From contig DJJR01000076.1 of the NCBI GenBank assembly GCA_002434245.1, positions 26,874 through 88,031 on the forward strand: 61,158 nt of DNA. The letters run 5' to 3'. The notes under the pieces were generated by a model, which did no database searches, was not told the origin of the DNA, and was given only the letters and a program-made list of their open reading frames with translations. Shown here one piece after another: positions 45,853 to 55,586 of the stretch (positions are counted from its first letter, which is position 1; each line of letters begins with the position of its first letter). The position numbers and the translations under genes are program-made. The DNA is from Pelosinus fermentans. GTDB taxonomy: Bacteria; Bacillota; Negativicutes; DSM-13327.

Positions 45853-47391
45853 CTACTCTTCGGACAACCAAACTTTAATTAACTGCGCTACCTCTTCAGG
45901 TTTAGCTTTGGCCAGCCTTTCAAGTTCTTTACGCTGTTCAGATAATTGTATTTCCTGAGCTGTCATTTCAGGCGTTTCTATCGACATTGATTCAGTTGCA
46001 GCAGCAATTTCTTCTTCCATTCTTTCTTCTTCTTGCTTCTTGCGAAGACTACGCATACGAAGAATGTATAGAATTCCTAAGACCGTTGCTGCGGCTAATG
46101 CAATCTTTAACCACAAAGCTTGCCTTTGTTGACTTTCAGCTTCCATTTCTTCTCTGCGCTGTCTATCTGCCGCCTCTGTATTAAAGGTTATACTCTCAAC
46201 GGAAACAGTATCGCCTCTTGCATTATTAATGCCAATTGCAGAGCTTACAGTCCTTAGAATGCTATCCTGCTGTGCCCGATTCACACTCGCATCAACTAAG
46301 ACTGCCACAGTGAGTCGTTTTATAGACCCCGGAGTTGCTACCACTTTTTCTTTTGTTTCATTAATTTCATAATTGCGGATTACTTCTTTTTTCTCATAGT
46401 TGGACTGATTCGTGTTGGCCGTCACATAACCAGGTACATTTGTAGTCGTTCCCGGCACTCCGCCTGGAGTATTTGGTGCACTGCCGGTAAAATTTTCATT
46501 CATTTCTTGAGAACTGCGTATAATTCCTTTGTCATCTACTACTGGTTCAAAAGTTTGCCGATCTAGAACACGTTGATCGAAATTCAACTCAACATTTACC
46601 CTTGCCGCAGCTTTATTAGCTCCTAAAACCTGTTCTAACAGAGACTGCACATCTTTTTGCAAACCATCTTGTACTTTTTTAGTCATTTCAATTTGCGTTA
46701 ATGTCACATTTGCTCCAGAGACTCCATTAGCATCATTCTCTTCGTTAAGTACACGAGCCAGCTGATCTACCACAGTTACATTCTCAGGTTTTAACCCTTG
46801 AATACTATGAGCTACTAAATTAACAACACCTTTTATTTGTTCCTTTGATAATTGAGCCCCCGTACGCAGCTTTAGCATAATAGAAGCTGTTGCAGGTTTT
46901 TCATTCTTCTTATATAAACTATCTTCCGAAAGAACGATATGTACCCTAGCTTTTTCCACCTCTGATAATTGTTCAATCGTACGAGCTAATTCGCCTTGCA
47001 ATGCTTGCACCAAATTCACTTTATTTTGAAATTCAGTAGCACCAAACTTACTTTGTTCAAATATTTCAAAGCCCTTATTGCCTCGTGGCAAACCTTGACT
47101 AGCTAAATCCAGCCGTATGCGATAAACATCTTTTGCAGGAACCATAATTGCATTTCCATTACCACCAATTTCATGGGTAATTTTCATTTCCTTTAATTTT
47201 GCGCTTACCTCACCAGCATCTTTAGCTTCCATCTCAGTAAATAAAGGTACAAGATCCGGGCGACCACCCCACCAAAAACTCCACGCTAAAATAATTGCAA
47301 ATATAAGTATAGCCGAGCCAAGAATCATATATCTTTCTTTTTTACCCAGGTTTTGCCACAAGCGCAGAGACTGCTCTTTCCAATCTGCCAT
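45853..47391 (-). CDS. fliF: MS-ring protein FliF
   Basis: About 512 residues, two membrane helices (about 22-42 and 428-448), ring-building motifs in the periplasmic part (ARVHIVLSEDSLYKKNEKPATASI; SVESITFN), and a C-terminal FliG-binding tail rich in Glu. It is the assembly base of the flagellum. The ATG at 47391 (MADWKEQ) has AAAGGGTGGAG in front; the frame starts three codons earlier at a GTG within that site. Confidence 0.96.
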   Translation of the reverse strand: MADWKEQSLRLWQNLGKKERYMILGSAILIFAIILAWSFWWGGRPDLVPLFTEMEAKDAGEVSAKLKEMKITHEIGGNGNAIMVPAKDVYRIRLDLASQGLPRGNKGFEIFEQSKFGATEFQNKVNLVQALQGELARTIEQLSEVEKARVHIVLSEDSLYKKNEKPATASIMLKLRTGAQLSKEQIKGVVNLVAHSIQGLKPENVTVVDQLARVLNEENDANGVSGANVTLTQIEMTKKVQDGLQKDVQSLLEQVLGANKAAARVNVELNFDQRVLDRQTFEPVVDDKGIIRSSQEMNENFTGSAPNTPGGVPGTTTNVPGYVTANTNQSNYEKKEVIRNYEINETKEKVVATPGSIKRLTVAVLVDASVNRAQQDSILRTVSSAIGINNARGDTVSVESITFNTEAADRQRREEMEAESQQRQALWLKIALAAATVLGILYILRMRSLRKKQEEERMEEEIAAATESMSIETPEMTAQEIQLSEQRKELERLAKAKPEEVAQLIKVWLSEE

Positions 47392-47430
47392 TGTCTCCAC
47401 CCTTTCAAATCAACAAAAATATTGTCATAA

Positions 47431-47730
47431 TTATACCTGCATACGCATAATTTCTTGATATGCGTCAACCACTTTATTACGGACCTGCATCGTTAGCTGC
47501 ATTGCAATTGTTGCTTTTTCTGCCGCTATCGTCACTTGAGAAATATCTTGCAAATTCCCTGCTGCCAGATTAAACGAAGCCTTTGCCGCATCTTGCTGCA
47601 AACTATTGACTTCTCCAAGCGCCTCTGTTAAGAATTCTCCAAAGTTTTTCTTACCCTCTTCTATTTGAGGCGTAACTTTTTCAACCATACTCGAATTCAC
47701 TGGCGTTAATTTAAGTGCCTCTATACGCAC
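47431..47730 (-). CDS. fliE: Rod/MS-ring junction protein FliE
   Basis: About 99 residues, entirely helical, with FGEFLTEALGEVNSLQQDA and AMQLTMQVRNKVVDAYQEIMRMQV, which is the family end. It joins the MS ring to the rod. Probable GTG start at 47730 nine bases after GGAGG; the frame begins at a TTG three codons earlier that overlaps the site. Confidence 0.94.
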   Translation of the reverse strand: MRIEALKLTPVNSSMVEKVTPQIEEGKKNFGEFLTEALGEVNSLQQDAAKASFNLAAGNLQDISQVTIAAEKATIAMQLTMQVRNKVVDAYQEIMRMQV

Positions 47731-47745
47731 AAATGTCAACCTCCA

Positions 47746-48186
47746 TTATTTTCCAATTTCTAATGCTTTAAGAGCCATACTTTTCGCGGTGTTAATTGTA
47801 GTGACATTTGCTTCATAAGCTCTAGTAGCTGTAATCATATCTACCATTTCAGATACAACGTTAACATTCGGCATTTCCACATATCCATCTTGATTTGCAT
47901 CGGGATGTGCGGGATCATAGATTAAGCGAGCTGCAGAAGTATCTTCGGTAATTCCAACCACTCTAACTCCATTTCCAACATCAGCACCTAACTTTTCAGA
48001 TAAAACCTGGGAAAACGTTGCTTGATTTTCTCGCGGAGAAAACACAACCATTTGACGTCGATAAGCTCCTCCTTGGCTAGTACGAGTGGTATTAACATTA
48101 GCAATATTATTAGAGATTACATCCATTCTAAGTCGTTCTGCCGTTAAACCTGACGCTGCTGCATCAATAGCACCAAACATTCCCAT
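47746..48186 (-). CDS. flgC: Proximal rod protein FlgC
   Basis: 146 residues with the rod-family N-terminal motif (SGLTAERLRMDVISNNIANVNTT) and the C-terminal EMVDMITATRAYEANVTTINTAKSM helices. It is a proximal rod subunit secreted by the flagellar route. Its ribosome site GAGAGGA lies in the flgB end. Confidence 0.96.
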   Translation of the reverse strand: MGMFGAIDAAASGLTAERLRMDVISNNIANVNTTRTSQGGAYRRQMVVFSPRENQATFSQVLSEKLGADVGNGVRVVGITEDTSAARLIYDPAHPDANQDGYVEMPNVNVVSEMVDMITATRAYEANVTTINTAKSMALKALEIGK

Positions 48187-48188
48187 AC

Positions 48189-48599
48189 TTATCCTCTCCC
48201 TTCTTTTATCGCGGACTTAATCCCTGTGAAATAACCACTTAATTGTTGTACTACTGCATTGTAATAGATATTATTCTTTGACAGATTCGCCATTTCAATA
48301 TCAATATCTACATTGCTACCATCACTTCTAAAAGAAGTTTTATCAATTACCTTTACTGCAGGAGTTGGAATCCCTTTTCCTTGCAATGGCAAATGCTGAC
48401 TATTTGTTTTTGTCATCTGTAATTTACCGCCATCTATGGCATTTTGCAGAAAATCTTCAAAAACCACTTCGCTCTTCTTAAAACCCGGCGTGTTAACATT
48501 GGAGATATTATTACTAATTACCTTTTGCCTTAAAGACGATGCTGATAAAGCTTGCTCTAACACAGACACTCGCGGCGACGCTAGAATTGAATTTAACAC
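48189..48599 (-). CDS. flgB: Proximal rod protein FlgB
   Basis: About 136 residues with the rod motif RQKVISNNISNVNTPGFKKSEV and the C-terminal NNIYYNAVVQQLSGYF helix. It is the first gene of the fla/che cluster. I start it at GTG 48599 with GGAGG seven bases upstream; the open frame to 48635 has no ribosome site. Confidence 0.95.
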   Translation of the reverse strand: MLNSILASPRVSVLEQALSASSLRQKVISNNISNVNTPGFKKSEVVFEDFLQNAIDGGKLQMTKTNSQHLPLQGKGIPTPAVKVIDKTSFRSDGSNVDIDIEMANLSKNNIYYNAVVQQLSGYFTGIKSAIKEGRG

Positions 48600-48679
48600 A
48601 CACAATCCTCCAGTATTATATATTACATGTAACATAATTACATTTTATTACACAAAATGTAGAACTAAGCATTACTATT

Positions 48680-48708
48680 CTATAAAATCCTTCAAATACC
48701 TTTGTTAA
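48680..48708 (-). promoter_or_regulatory. Candidate sigma-A promoter of the fla/che cluster
   Basis: TTAACA (48703-48708) and TTATAG (48680-48685) on the minus strand with exactly 17 bp between, about 80 bp upstream of the flgB GTG. This is a plausible vegetative promoter for the whole flagellar cluster. Confidence 0.45.
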
Positions 48709-48760
48709 AATACTATTTCCAACAAATTTTACACAATTATAACACACTTATAATTCTATA

Positions 48761-48775
48761 AAGTGACAGAAAATC
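48761..48775. promoter_or_regulatory. Weak CodY-box-like sequence upstream of flgB
   Basis: On the minus strand GATTTTCTGTCACTT matches the AATTTTCWGAAAATT CodY consensus at 11 of 15 positions. CodY represses the fla/che promoter in Bacillus and codY itself is the adjacent gene, so the site is of interest, but an AT-rich genome yields such matches by chance. Confidence 0.2.
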
Positions 48776-48911
48776 CTTCATAATCAAAAATCAATCCTTG
48801 TTAATGATATAATACTTTTCTCTTTTGCACATCTACCAAAAGATATAGAAATCCCTCTATCTACAAATTTTTACAACAATCATTTTATTTCTTAAATCAC
48901 ACCATAGATAA

Positions 48912-48958
48912 AAAAGAACTGCTGCTATTGAACATATCTCAATAGCAGCAGTTCTTTT
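48912..48958 (-). terminator. Terminator of codY
   Basis: Two perfect 20-base arms (48912-48931 and 48939-48958) around a 7-base loop, followed on the minus strand by a T-rich run. Unusually long and stable; it ends the hslVU-codY unit nine bases after the codY stop. Confidence 0.88.
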
Positions 48959-48967
48959 GTTTTTGTA

Positions 48968-49744
48968 TTACTTTTTAAGTTTTTTCAGTTCTTCAAATAA
49001 GCGTTCATTTAATACTTTTATATAAGTACCTTTCATTCCTAATGATTTTGATTCAATGACTCCTGCGCTTTCAAATTTACGTAAGGCGTTAACAATTACG
49101 GAACGAGTAATACCGACACGATCAGCAATTTTACTTGCAACCAATAAGCCTTCATTACCCTCTAACTCATTCAAAATGTGAATAACAGCTTCAAGTTCAG
49201 AATAAGAAAGGGTACCAAGAGCCACTTGCACTGTGGCTTTCTTACGAGCTTCATCTTCAATTTTCCCGCTACGATCTCTTAAAATTTCCATACCAACAAC
49301 CGTTGCTCCATATTCAGCCAAAACAAGATCTTCATCTTGAAACTCAGTATGGAATTTAGCGACAATTAATGTGCCAATTCGTTCTCCCACACCGTGAATA
49401 GGCACGATAGTAGTAAACTTATCTGTGAATATACACCCCGTATCTTCACTAAAGGAACAAAGACCTCCTTCAAGGCTTAGATTTGGAGATGTTTCATTAA
49501 CCCGCAGTAACCATTCTATATACCGTTCAGGAAAACATCCTTGTAATAATACTTTATCACGCATTAAATCACATTCAAAATCACCTAACAAAGCATATCC
49601 AAATATTTTACCATCTTTAGCAACAATATACACATTTGCTTCCATCACTGTACTGAGCACGCGAGAAATTTCATCATATTCCACTTTCTCGGATTTTTGC
49701 AATAATTTATTAATTTTACGAGTACGTTCTAACATCGTTGTCAT
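48968..49744 (-). CDS. codY: Global transcriptional regulator CodY
   Basis: 258 residues. The N-terminal GAF domain (about 1-155) binds branched-chain amino acids in the family; [12 protein letters not shown] is its start. The C-terminal winged helix-turn-helix reads [20 protein letters not shown] (about 205-225). CodY represses stationary-phase, amino-acid and in some species motility genes when isoleucine and GTP are high. It is encoded after hslU and directly upstream of the flagellar cluster, as in Bacillus. Confidence 0.97.
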   Translation of the reverse strand: MTTMLERTRKINKLLQKSEKVEYDEISRVLSTVMEANVYIVAKDGKIFGYALLGDFECDLMRDKVLLQGCFPERYIEWLLRVNETSPNLSLEGGLCSFSEDTGCIFTDKFTTIVPIHGVGERIGTLIVAKFHTEFQDEDLVLAEYGATVVGMEILRDRSGKIEDEARKKATVQVALGTLSYSELEAVIHILNELEGNEGLLVASKIADRVGITRSVIVNALRKFESAGVIESKSLGMKGTYIKVLNERLFEELKKLKK

Positions 49745-49765
49745 AATACTGCCTCCTACCCTTCA

Positions 49766-49781
49766 TTAGGTTATATAACCT
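49766..49781. promoter_or_regulatory. 16-bp perfect palindrome between hslU and codY
   Basis: TAGGTTATATAACCTA is its own reverse complement, starting four bases past the hslU stop and ending about 20 bases upstream of the codY start codon. It could be a transcription-factor operator or an mRNA hairpin near the codY ribosome site. Confidence 0.4.
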
Positions 49782-49784
49782 AGT

Positions 49785-51185
49785 TTATAATATAAAATGA
49801 CTTAAATCTGGATTCACTACAATATGCGCTAATTTGGTCTTGACATAATCTTTATTAATTAAAACAAATTTTTCATTTATATCAGGTGCTTCAAACGCTA
49901 AATCTTCTAGTAATTTTTCCAAAATAGTATGCAAACGTCTAGCACCAATATTTTCAGTTTGAGCATTTACTTCAAAAGCAATTTCCGCTAACTCCTCAAT
50001 AGCATCATCAGTAAATTGAATTTTTACATTTTCTGTTTCTAACAGGCTCATATACTGCTTAATTAAGGCATTTGCTGGTTCTGTTAAGATTTGTTTTAAA
50101 TCGGCTTTTGATAAATTCGTTAGCTCTACTCGAATAGGAAAGCGTCCCTGTAATTCAGGAATCAATTCCGAAGGCTTTGCCATATGAAAAGCTCCTGCAG
50201 CCATAAATAATATGTGATCCGTTTTTATAGGACCATGCTTGGTAACTACAGTAGATCCTTCTACAATAGGCAAAATATCACGTTGTACGCCCTCCCGTGA
50301 TACATCAGGACCAGACGATTTTCCACGACCTACGATTTTATCAATTTCATCTAAGAAAATAATCCCGGAGTTTTCTGCTAAATCTAACGCGATGCTAGTC
50401 ACTTCATCCATGTCAATAAGCTTTTGCGCTTCTTCTTGAATAAAAATTTTACGGGCATTAGCAATTGTTACATTTCTCTTTTTTTGTTTTTTTGGCAAAA
50501 AACTTCCAAGCATATCTTGTATATTAATACCCATTTCCTCAATGCCAGCACCAGAGAATGCACCCATCATAGGATTTACAGAATCTTCTACTATTATCTC
50601 TATAAACTCATTTTCTAATTCACCATTATCTAAACGTTTTTTCCAATATTCCCGATTTAAAATCGGACCCTCAATTTTCTCGTCAATTACGTGATTTGCT
50701 GCTGTATCGTTGTTCGAAGTTGTGCCACCAAATAATATTTCAAAAGGATTACGCGGTGTTTCTTTTTTAGCCGATGGAACAAAAAACTCCAATATACGTT
50801 CTTCTGCAAACTGATGTGCTTTTTCTGTTACTTCCAGCATTTTCGCATGCTTAACCATACGAATAGCTGTTTCTACCAAGTCTCGGATCATTGATTCAAC
50901 ATCACGGCCTACATAGCCGACTTCAGTAAATTTCGTGGCTTCCACCTTTACAAAGGGTGCATTGACTAACTTAGCCAGACGCCTTGCGATTTCAGTTTTT
51001 CCTACACCAGTCGGTCCAATCATCAAAATATTTTTAGGAACAATTTCATCTTGTAAGGTTGCTGTTAATTGTTTACTACGCCAACGATTACGAAGTGCAA
51101 CCGCCACTGATTTTTTTGCTTGCTGCTGTCCCACAATATATTTATCCAATTCTATAACAATCTGTTTAGGTGTCATCTCAATCAT
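49785..51185 (-). CDS. hslU: HslU/ClpY unfoldase ATPase
   Basis: A 466-residue AAA+ ATPase. Walker A GPTGVGKT (57-64), the GYVGRDVES pore-loop segment, the family-specific I domain (about 105-245), Walker [11 protein letters not shown], and the C-terminal sensor-2 [13 protein letters not shown]. It feeds unfolded substrates to HslV and its C-terminal tail inserts into the protease. It starts 15 bp after hslV. Confidence 0.96.
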   Translation of the reverse strand: MIEMTPKQIVIELDKYIVGQQQAKKSVAVALRNRWRSKQLTATLQDEIVPKNILMIGPTGVGKTEIARRLAKLVNAPFVKVEATKFTEVGYVGRDVESMIRDLVETAIRMVKHAKMLEVTEKAHQFAEERILEFFVPSAKKETPRNPFEILFGGTTSNNDTAANHVIDEKIEGPILNREYWKKRLDNGELENEFIEIIVEDSVNPMMGAFSGAGIEEMGINIQDMLGSFLPKKQKKRNVTIANARKIFIQEEAQKLIDMDEVTSIALDLAENSGIIFLDEIDKIVGRGKSSGPDVSREGVQRDILPIVEGSTVVTKHGPIKTDHILFMAAGAFHMAKPSELIPELQGRFPIRVELTNLSKADLKQILTEPANALIKQYMSLLETENVKIQFTDDAIEELAEIAFEVNAQTENIGARRLHTILEKLLEDLAFEAPDINEKFVLINKDYVKTKLAHIVVNPDLSHFIL

Positions 51186-51199
51186 ACTGTCACCCCTTT

Positions 51200-51730
51200 T
51201 TATAACTCTTCAACTGTAATATTACCATTTGTATACACACAAATACTTGCTGCAGTTTGAAGCGCTTCTCGAGCAATTTCAGAAGCAGATAAATTAGAGT
51301 GTTTTACTAAAGCCCGAGCTGCTGCTAAGGCATAAGGACCACCTGAACCTATGGACGTAACATTGTCATCTGGCTCAATAACTTCACCATTTCCTGATAT
51401 GATTAACATATGATCTGCATCTGTAACAATAAGTAAAGCTTCCAAGCGACGCAATACTCTGTCTACACGCCACTCTTTGGCTAATTCAACAGCAGCTCGC
51501 ATTAAATTACCATTGAACTCTTCCAACTTTACTTCAAATTTTCCAAATAAGGTAAATGCATCAGCCACAGATCCGGCAAAACCGGCTAACACTTGACCAT
51601 GATATAAACGTCGAACCTTTTTAGCGTTATGTTTCATTATCGTATTACCACCAAAAGTAACTTGACCATCACCAGCAATTGCCGTTTTCCCTTGCTTTTT
51701 TACAGCAACAATGGTTGTCGCGTGAAACAT
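51200..51730 (-). CDS. hslV: HslV/ClpQ protease
   Basis: 176 residues, an N-terminal nucleophile hydrolase of the proteasome-beta type. A short leader MFHA precedes [21 protein letters not shown], so Thr5 should become the nucleophile after processing. [14 protein letters not shown] is the second conserved region. It forms the double hexameric ring cut by HslU. AGGAGG seven bases upstream; that ribosome site falls in the tail of the xerC remnant. Confidence 0.95.
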   Translation of the reverse strand: MFHATTIVAVKKQGKTAIAGDGQVTFGGNTIMKHNAKKVRRLYHGQVLAGFAGSVADAFTLFGKFEVKLEEFNGNLMRAAVELAKEWRVDRVLRRLEALLIVTDADHMLIISGNGEVIEPDDNVTSIGSGGPYALAAARALVKHSNLSASEIAREALQTAASICVYTNGNITVEEL

Positions 51731-51750
51731 AAATACCGCCTCCTATGCAC

Positions 51751-51893
51751 CATATATGCATTATGATAGACTGTTTTTAATTTTTCTTTCGCTACATGAG
51801 TAAAAAGAACCTCCTCAACACTTTGTAATTTAGCAAATTCGACAAATCCCTCGATATCTGCCTAATAATTCATTACAGAGTGCTGTGAGGCAT
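51751..51893 (-). pseudogene. xerC: Decayed 3' end of xerC
   Basis: Directly upstream of hslV the minus strand reads ADIEGFVEFAKLQ and then THVAKEKLKTVYHNAY. This aligns with the end of XerC/XerD recombinases, which have a GADIRxxQELLGH-type segment and a THVxKExLKxVYxKAHP tail carrying the catalytic tyrosine region. In-frame stops and a frame change lie just upstream, where CCTCACAGC and a HELLG-like stretch look like further debris in another frame. xerC is the expected gene between trmFO and hslV in Firmicutes, so synteny supports the reading. The catalytic Tyr position is degraded (LFTHV for IYTHV), and no functional recombinase remains here. Confidence 0.65.
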
Positions 51894-51978
51894 TCTTTTC
51901 AATCTTCAAATATAAGATAAATAGTACAATTGTCGAAATAACAATGATATGATTCTAAATATGTCGAAGCATGAAACA

Positions 51979-52007
51979 CTACTAAAACTGGCTCTCTCGT
52001 TTGTCAA
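51979..52007 (-). promoter_or_regulatory. Candidate hslVU-codY promoter
   Basis: A perfect TTGACA (minus strand, 52002-52007) followed after 16-17 bp by only a poor -10 (TTAGTA or TAGTAG). It would give a leader of about 240 bases running through the xerC remnant. Confidence 0.3.
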
Positions 52008-52053
52008 GCTATGTAGGAAAATTTATTAATTCATACTAGCACAATAACATTAA

Positions 52054-53373
52054 TTATGCAAGATTATTGTATAATTCTTCTTTAAATTTATCAATAGCAA
52101 TTAAAGAGCGTTGAGCAATTAAATGATTTTTTATTTTTTTATCTCGTATTCTTTCCTCCCAAGGTGGTAATAGCCCAAAATTTATATTCATGGGTTGAAA
52201 ATGTTTTACCTCGGCATTCGTAATATAGTGGCACAAAGCTCCATGGGCTGTTTCCTTGGGGAATACCACTGGCTCAAGTCCTGATAATAAACGACTTGCA
52301 TTAAGTCCTGCAACTAATCCGGAAGCAGCGGACTCCACATATCCTTCCACGCCTGTAATTTGTCCTGCAAAGAATATGTTGGAGTTTGTAATCATTTGCA
52401 ATGTAGTAGATAGAATTTTAGGTGAATTGATAAATGTGTTGCGATGCATAACACCTAAGCGAACAAAGTCTGCTTTTTCTAAACCAGGTATCAACCGGAA
52501 AACGCGCTCCTGTTCAGGCCATTTTAAATGTGTTTGAAATCCAACAATATTATACAAAGTAGCAGCAAAATTATCCTGGCGTAATTGTATTACCGCGTAA
52601 GGTCTTTCACCAGTAATTGGATTTTCTAACCCAACTGGTTTCAATGGTCCAAAACGCAATGTATCAATACCACGACTCGCCATTTCTTCTACCGGCATAC
52701 ATCCTTCAAAAAAGATTGCTTTCTCAAAATTTTTGACAGGAGCCGTTTCTGCATGAGTCAACTCATGCCAGAAACGTTCATATTCAGCTTTATTCATGGG
52801 ACAATTTAAATAGTCATCATCCCCTTTACCATAGCGAGAGGCGCGATATATTTTATTCCTATCAAGAGAATCCCCTAATAGAATCGGAGCCGCAGCATCG
52901 TAAAAATACAAATATTCATTGCCTGTTATTTTTCCGATAGCTTCTGATAAGCTTGGAGATGTTAAAGGCCCGCTGGCGATAATTAGTAATTGTTCCTGAG
53001 GAATGTCAGTCACTTCACCACTTACAATTGTTACTTTGGGATGACTTACAAGAGCATCCGTTACAAATTTGCTAAACGAATCACGATCGACGGCTAAAGC
53101 TCCACCCGCTGGTACTTTACTTGCATCCGCCGCTTTCATGATTAAAGAGTTCATTTTTCGCATTTCTTCTTTTAGTAATCCAACAGCATTTTCAATTGCA
53201 GCCCCCCGCAATGAATTACTGCATACTAACTCTGCAAATTGATCCGTATGATGAGCCGGCGGCATAACATGGGGTCTCATCTCATGCAGTTCCACCTCAT
53301 ATCCCGCCTCCGCAACTTGCCAAGCTGCTTCACTGCCAGCTAAGCCAGCTCCGATAATAGTTACTTTAGACAC
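52054..53373 (-). CDS. trmFO: tRNA m5U54 methyltransferase, folate/FAD-dependent (TrmFO)
   Basis: 439 residues. The N-terminal [12 protein letters not shown] binds FAD. Conserved sites include CSNSLRG, DAAAPIL and the [11 protein letters not shown] region with the catalytic cysteine, and [16 protein letters not shown] near the C-terminus. It methylates U54 of tRNA using methylene-tetrahydrofolate, a link to the nearby fol genes. GTG start 23 bp after topA with CGGAGG in front. Confidence 0.96.
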   Translation of the reverse strand: MSKVTIIGAGLAGSEAAWQVAEAGYEVELHEMRPHVMPPAHHTDQFAELVCSNSLRGAAIENAVGLLKEEMRKMNSLIMKAADASKVPAGGALAVDRDSFSKFVTDALVSHPKVTIVSGEVTDIPQEQLLIIASGPLTSPSLSEAIGKITGNEYLYFYDAAAPILLGDSLDRNKIYRASRYGKGDDDYLNCPMNKAEYERFWHELTHAETAPVKNFEKAIFFEGCMPVEEMASRGIDTLRFGPLKPVGLENPITGERPYAVIQLRQDNFAATLYNIVGFQTHLKWPEQERVFRLIPGLEKADFVRLGVMHRNTFINSPKILSTTLQMITNSNIFFAGQITGVEGYVESAASGLVAGLNASRLLSGLEPVVFPKETAHGALCHYITNAEVKHFQPMNINFGLLPPWEERIRDKKIKNHLIAQRSLIAIDKFKEELYNNLA

Positions 53374-53396
53374 GATTGTTCCTCCGATTATATCTT

Positions 53397-55586
53397 TTAT
53401 TCTGATTTAGTTTTTTTAGTTAGCGGCGTACTTTTAGATTTTCTTGGAGTTGTTTTGCTTTTTTTAGCATCTTTTGTTTTTTTTGTACTATCATTCGTTT
53501 TTTTCTCAATATCATTTTGACGTGTTTGACAAGATTCATTGCTGCATATGATATTAAATTTTCCATTTTTTAAATTGTGCCGTAACATAAAGCCACCACA
53601 AGCCTGACAATTTTCTTTTAAAGGTATATCCCATGTCATAAAGTCACAAGCAGGATAATTTTTGCATCCATAAAAGGTTTTACTGCGTTTCGTTCGCCGT
53701 TCAACAATACTTCCAGCACATTTGGGACATTGTACTCCTGTTTCCTTTAAAATTGGCTTTGTATTACGGCACTCTGGGAAACCAGGGCATGCTAAGAAAT
53801 CACCATAACGGCCATGTTTTACCACCATTAATCTACCACAATTCTCACATGGTACATCAGATACTTCCACGGGAAGTTCAACATGACCAATTTCTTTTTC
53901 TGCTTGTTCTAAGTCTACAGCAAACCAAGCATAGAACTCTCGTAATAAATCAATGCGGGAACCTTTGCCATCGGCAATTTCATCAAGACTATTTTCCATT
54001 TTAGCTGTAAATTCAACATCTACGATTGCTTTAAAATATTGCTTTAACAAATCAAGAACGACAAAGCCTAATTCTGTTGGTTGAAATTTTTTCTCTACTT
54101 TAATTACATAACCTCGTGCTAATATGGTCTCAACAATTGGTGAATAAGTACTTGGGCGCCCAATCCCTTTTTCTTCTAGTACTTTTACTAAGCTGGAATC
54201 TGTATATCTAGGCGGTGGTTCTGTAAAATGCTGCTTAGGAGTAATTTTACTAACCTTTAATTTCTCTCCAATCGTCAAGTTAGGCAATGTAATATCTTTC
54301 TCTTTTTCTTCCCCATCTTTACTTTCCGTATATACAGCCATAAAACCAGGAAACTTAACCGTCGAACCTGTTGCTCGTAAAGAAAAACGACTCGCGGCAA
54401 TATCGATGGTTAACGTATCATATATTGCGGGTGCCATTTGACTAGCAATGAATCGTTCCCAAATTAAAGTATATAATCGCAACTGATCTCGTGAAAGATA
54501 CTTGATTAACTTCTCTGGAGGAAATTCTAAACTAGTAGGACGAATAGCCTCATGTGCATCTTGAGATTTTTTTGAAGAATATACTGGAATCTTTTCAGGT
54601 AAGTAGCTTTCTCCATATGTGACTGTAATGTACTTAACGGCTTCTTGTTGAGCTGACTCAGCTAAACGCACCGAATCAGTACGCATATAAGTGATAAGTC
54701 CGACTGGACCTGAGCTGCCAAGATCTAGTCCTTCATATAATTGTTGAGCCACCATCATTGTTTTGCGAGAAGTAAAGCCTAATTTGCGTGATGCCTCTTG
54801 CTGTAAACTGCTGGTAATAAAGGGGGCAGCAGGATTACGTCGTCTTTCTCGCCGCTTTACATCTGTTACTGTAAACTCAGCCTTTTCTAATTCTTCTTGT
54901 ATACTTTGAGCTTGCTCTTCGTTATCAATTTTAGCCTTATGATCGTCAATTAAAATAAGCTGGGCGTCAAATAGTGCGGTTTTGGGTTTTCCCCGCAATT
55001 TTGCAACTACTGTCCAATATTCTTCTGAGACAAAAGCTTGGATCTCTTTTTCTCTATCACAGATAATTCCGACAGCTGCCGACTGCACTCGTCCTGCGCT
55101 AAGACCTTTTCTTACTTTCCTCCAAAGCAGTGGACTTAATTGATAACCAACAATTCGGTCTAATAACCGCCTAGCTTGCTGTGCATCAACCCTCTCCATA
55201 TTAATAGGCCGAGGTTTTTTTACAGCATTTTGAATTGTAGATTTTGTAATTTCATTAAACTCAATTCGACAGGCCTTATCTTGAGGAATATTTAATATAT
55301 GTGACAAATGCCAAGCAATTGCTTCGCCTTCCCTATCAGGGTCAGACGCCAAATAAACAGTATCTGCTGCCTTAGCAGCATTTTTAAGACTTTTTATAAG
55401 ATCGCCTTTGCCACGAATATTAATATATTTAGGCGCAAAATTATTCTCTACATCTACACCAAATTGGCTCTTAGGCAAATCCCGTAAATGTCCCATAGAA
55501 GCCTTAACCGTGTAGTTTTTTCCAAGAAACTTCTCAATCGTTTTTGCTTTTGCTGGAGATTCAACTATAACTAATGCTTTGCTCAC
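53397..55586 (-). CDS. topA: DNA topoisomerase I
   Basis: A 729-residue type IA topoisomerase. The Toprim domain ([27 protein letters not shown] at 81-88), the nucleophile Tyr300 in [10 protein letters not shown], and three C-terminal Cys4 zinc ribbons beginning CENCG, CPKCA and CQACGG. A lysine/threonine-rich tail of about 40 residues ends the protein. It relaxes negative supercoils. GTG start overlapping the dprA stop (GTGA), so it is coupled to dprA. Confidence 0.97.
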   Translation of the reverse strand: MSKALVIVESPAKAKTIEKFLGKNYTVKASMGHLRDLPKSQFGVDVENNFAPKYINIRGKGDLIKSLKNAAKAADTVYLASDPDREGEAIAWHLSHILNIPQDKACRIEFNEITKSTIQNAVKKPRPINMERVDAQQARRLLDRIVGYQLSPLLWRKVRKGLSAGRVQSAAVGIICDREKEIQAFVSEEYWTVVAKLRGKPKTALFDAQLILIDDHKAKIDNEEQAQSIQEELEKAEFTVTDVKRRERRRNPAAPFITSSLQQEASRKLGFTSRKTMMVAQQLYEGLDLGSSGPVGLITYMRTDSVRLAESAQQEAVKYITVTYGESYLPEKIPVYSSKKSQDAHEAIRPTSLEFPPEKLIKYLSRDQLRLYTLIWERFIASQMAPAIYDTLTIDIAASRFSLRATGSTVKFPGFMAVYTESKDGEEKEKDITLPNLTIGEKLKVSKITPKQHFTEPPPRYTDSSLVKVLEEKGIGRPSTYSPIVETILARGYVIKVEKKFQPTELGFVVLDLLKQYFKAIVDVEFTAKMENSLDEIADGKGSRIDLLREFYAWFAVDLEQAEKEIGHVELPVEVSDVPCENCGRLMVVKHGRYGDFLACPGFPECRNTKPILKETGVQCPKCAGSIVERRTKRSKTFYGCKNYPACDFMTWDIPLKENCQACGGFMLRHNLKNGKFNIICSNESCQTRQNDIEKKTNDSTKKTKDAKKSKTTPRKSKSTPLTKKTKSE

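Larger units (their letters stand above)
48600..48967. promoter_or_regulatory. codY-flgB intergenic region (about 330 bp)
   Basis: AT-rich, no gene. It holds the codY terminator at its upstream end, a candidate flgB promoter, and a candidate CodY-box, listed separately. Several TATAAT-like sequences also occur (for example around 48737-48742), without clear partners. No sigma-28 type promoter (TAAA-N15-GCCGATAA) is apparent. Confidence 0.5.
51731..52053. other. 323-bp hslV-trmFO gap: xerC remnant plus upstream sequence
   Basis: The hslV-proximal half holds the xerC remnant. The distal half (about 51894-52053) shows no open frame that I recognise and contains a perfect -35 hexamer for hslV. 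No terminator is obvious behind trmFO. Confidence 0.6.

Noticed and set aside
51894..52053. N-terminal part of xerC in the trmFO-proximal half of the gap
   Set aside because: I read all three minus-strand frames and found no XerC N-terminal segment; the stretch looks like plain upstream sequence.
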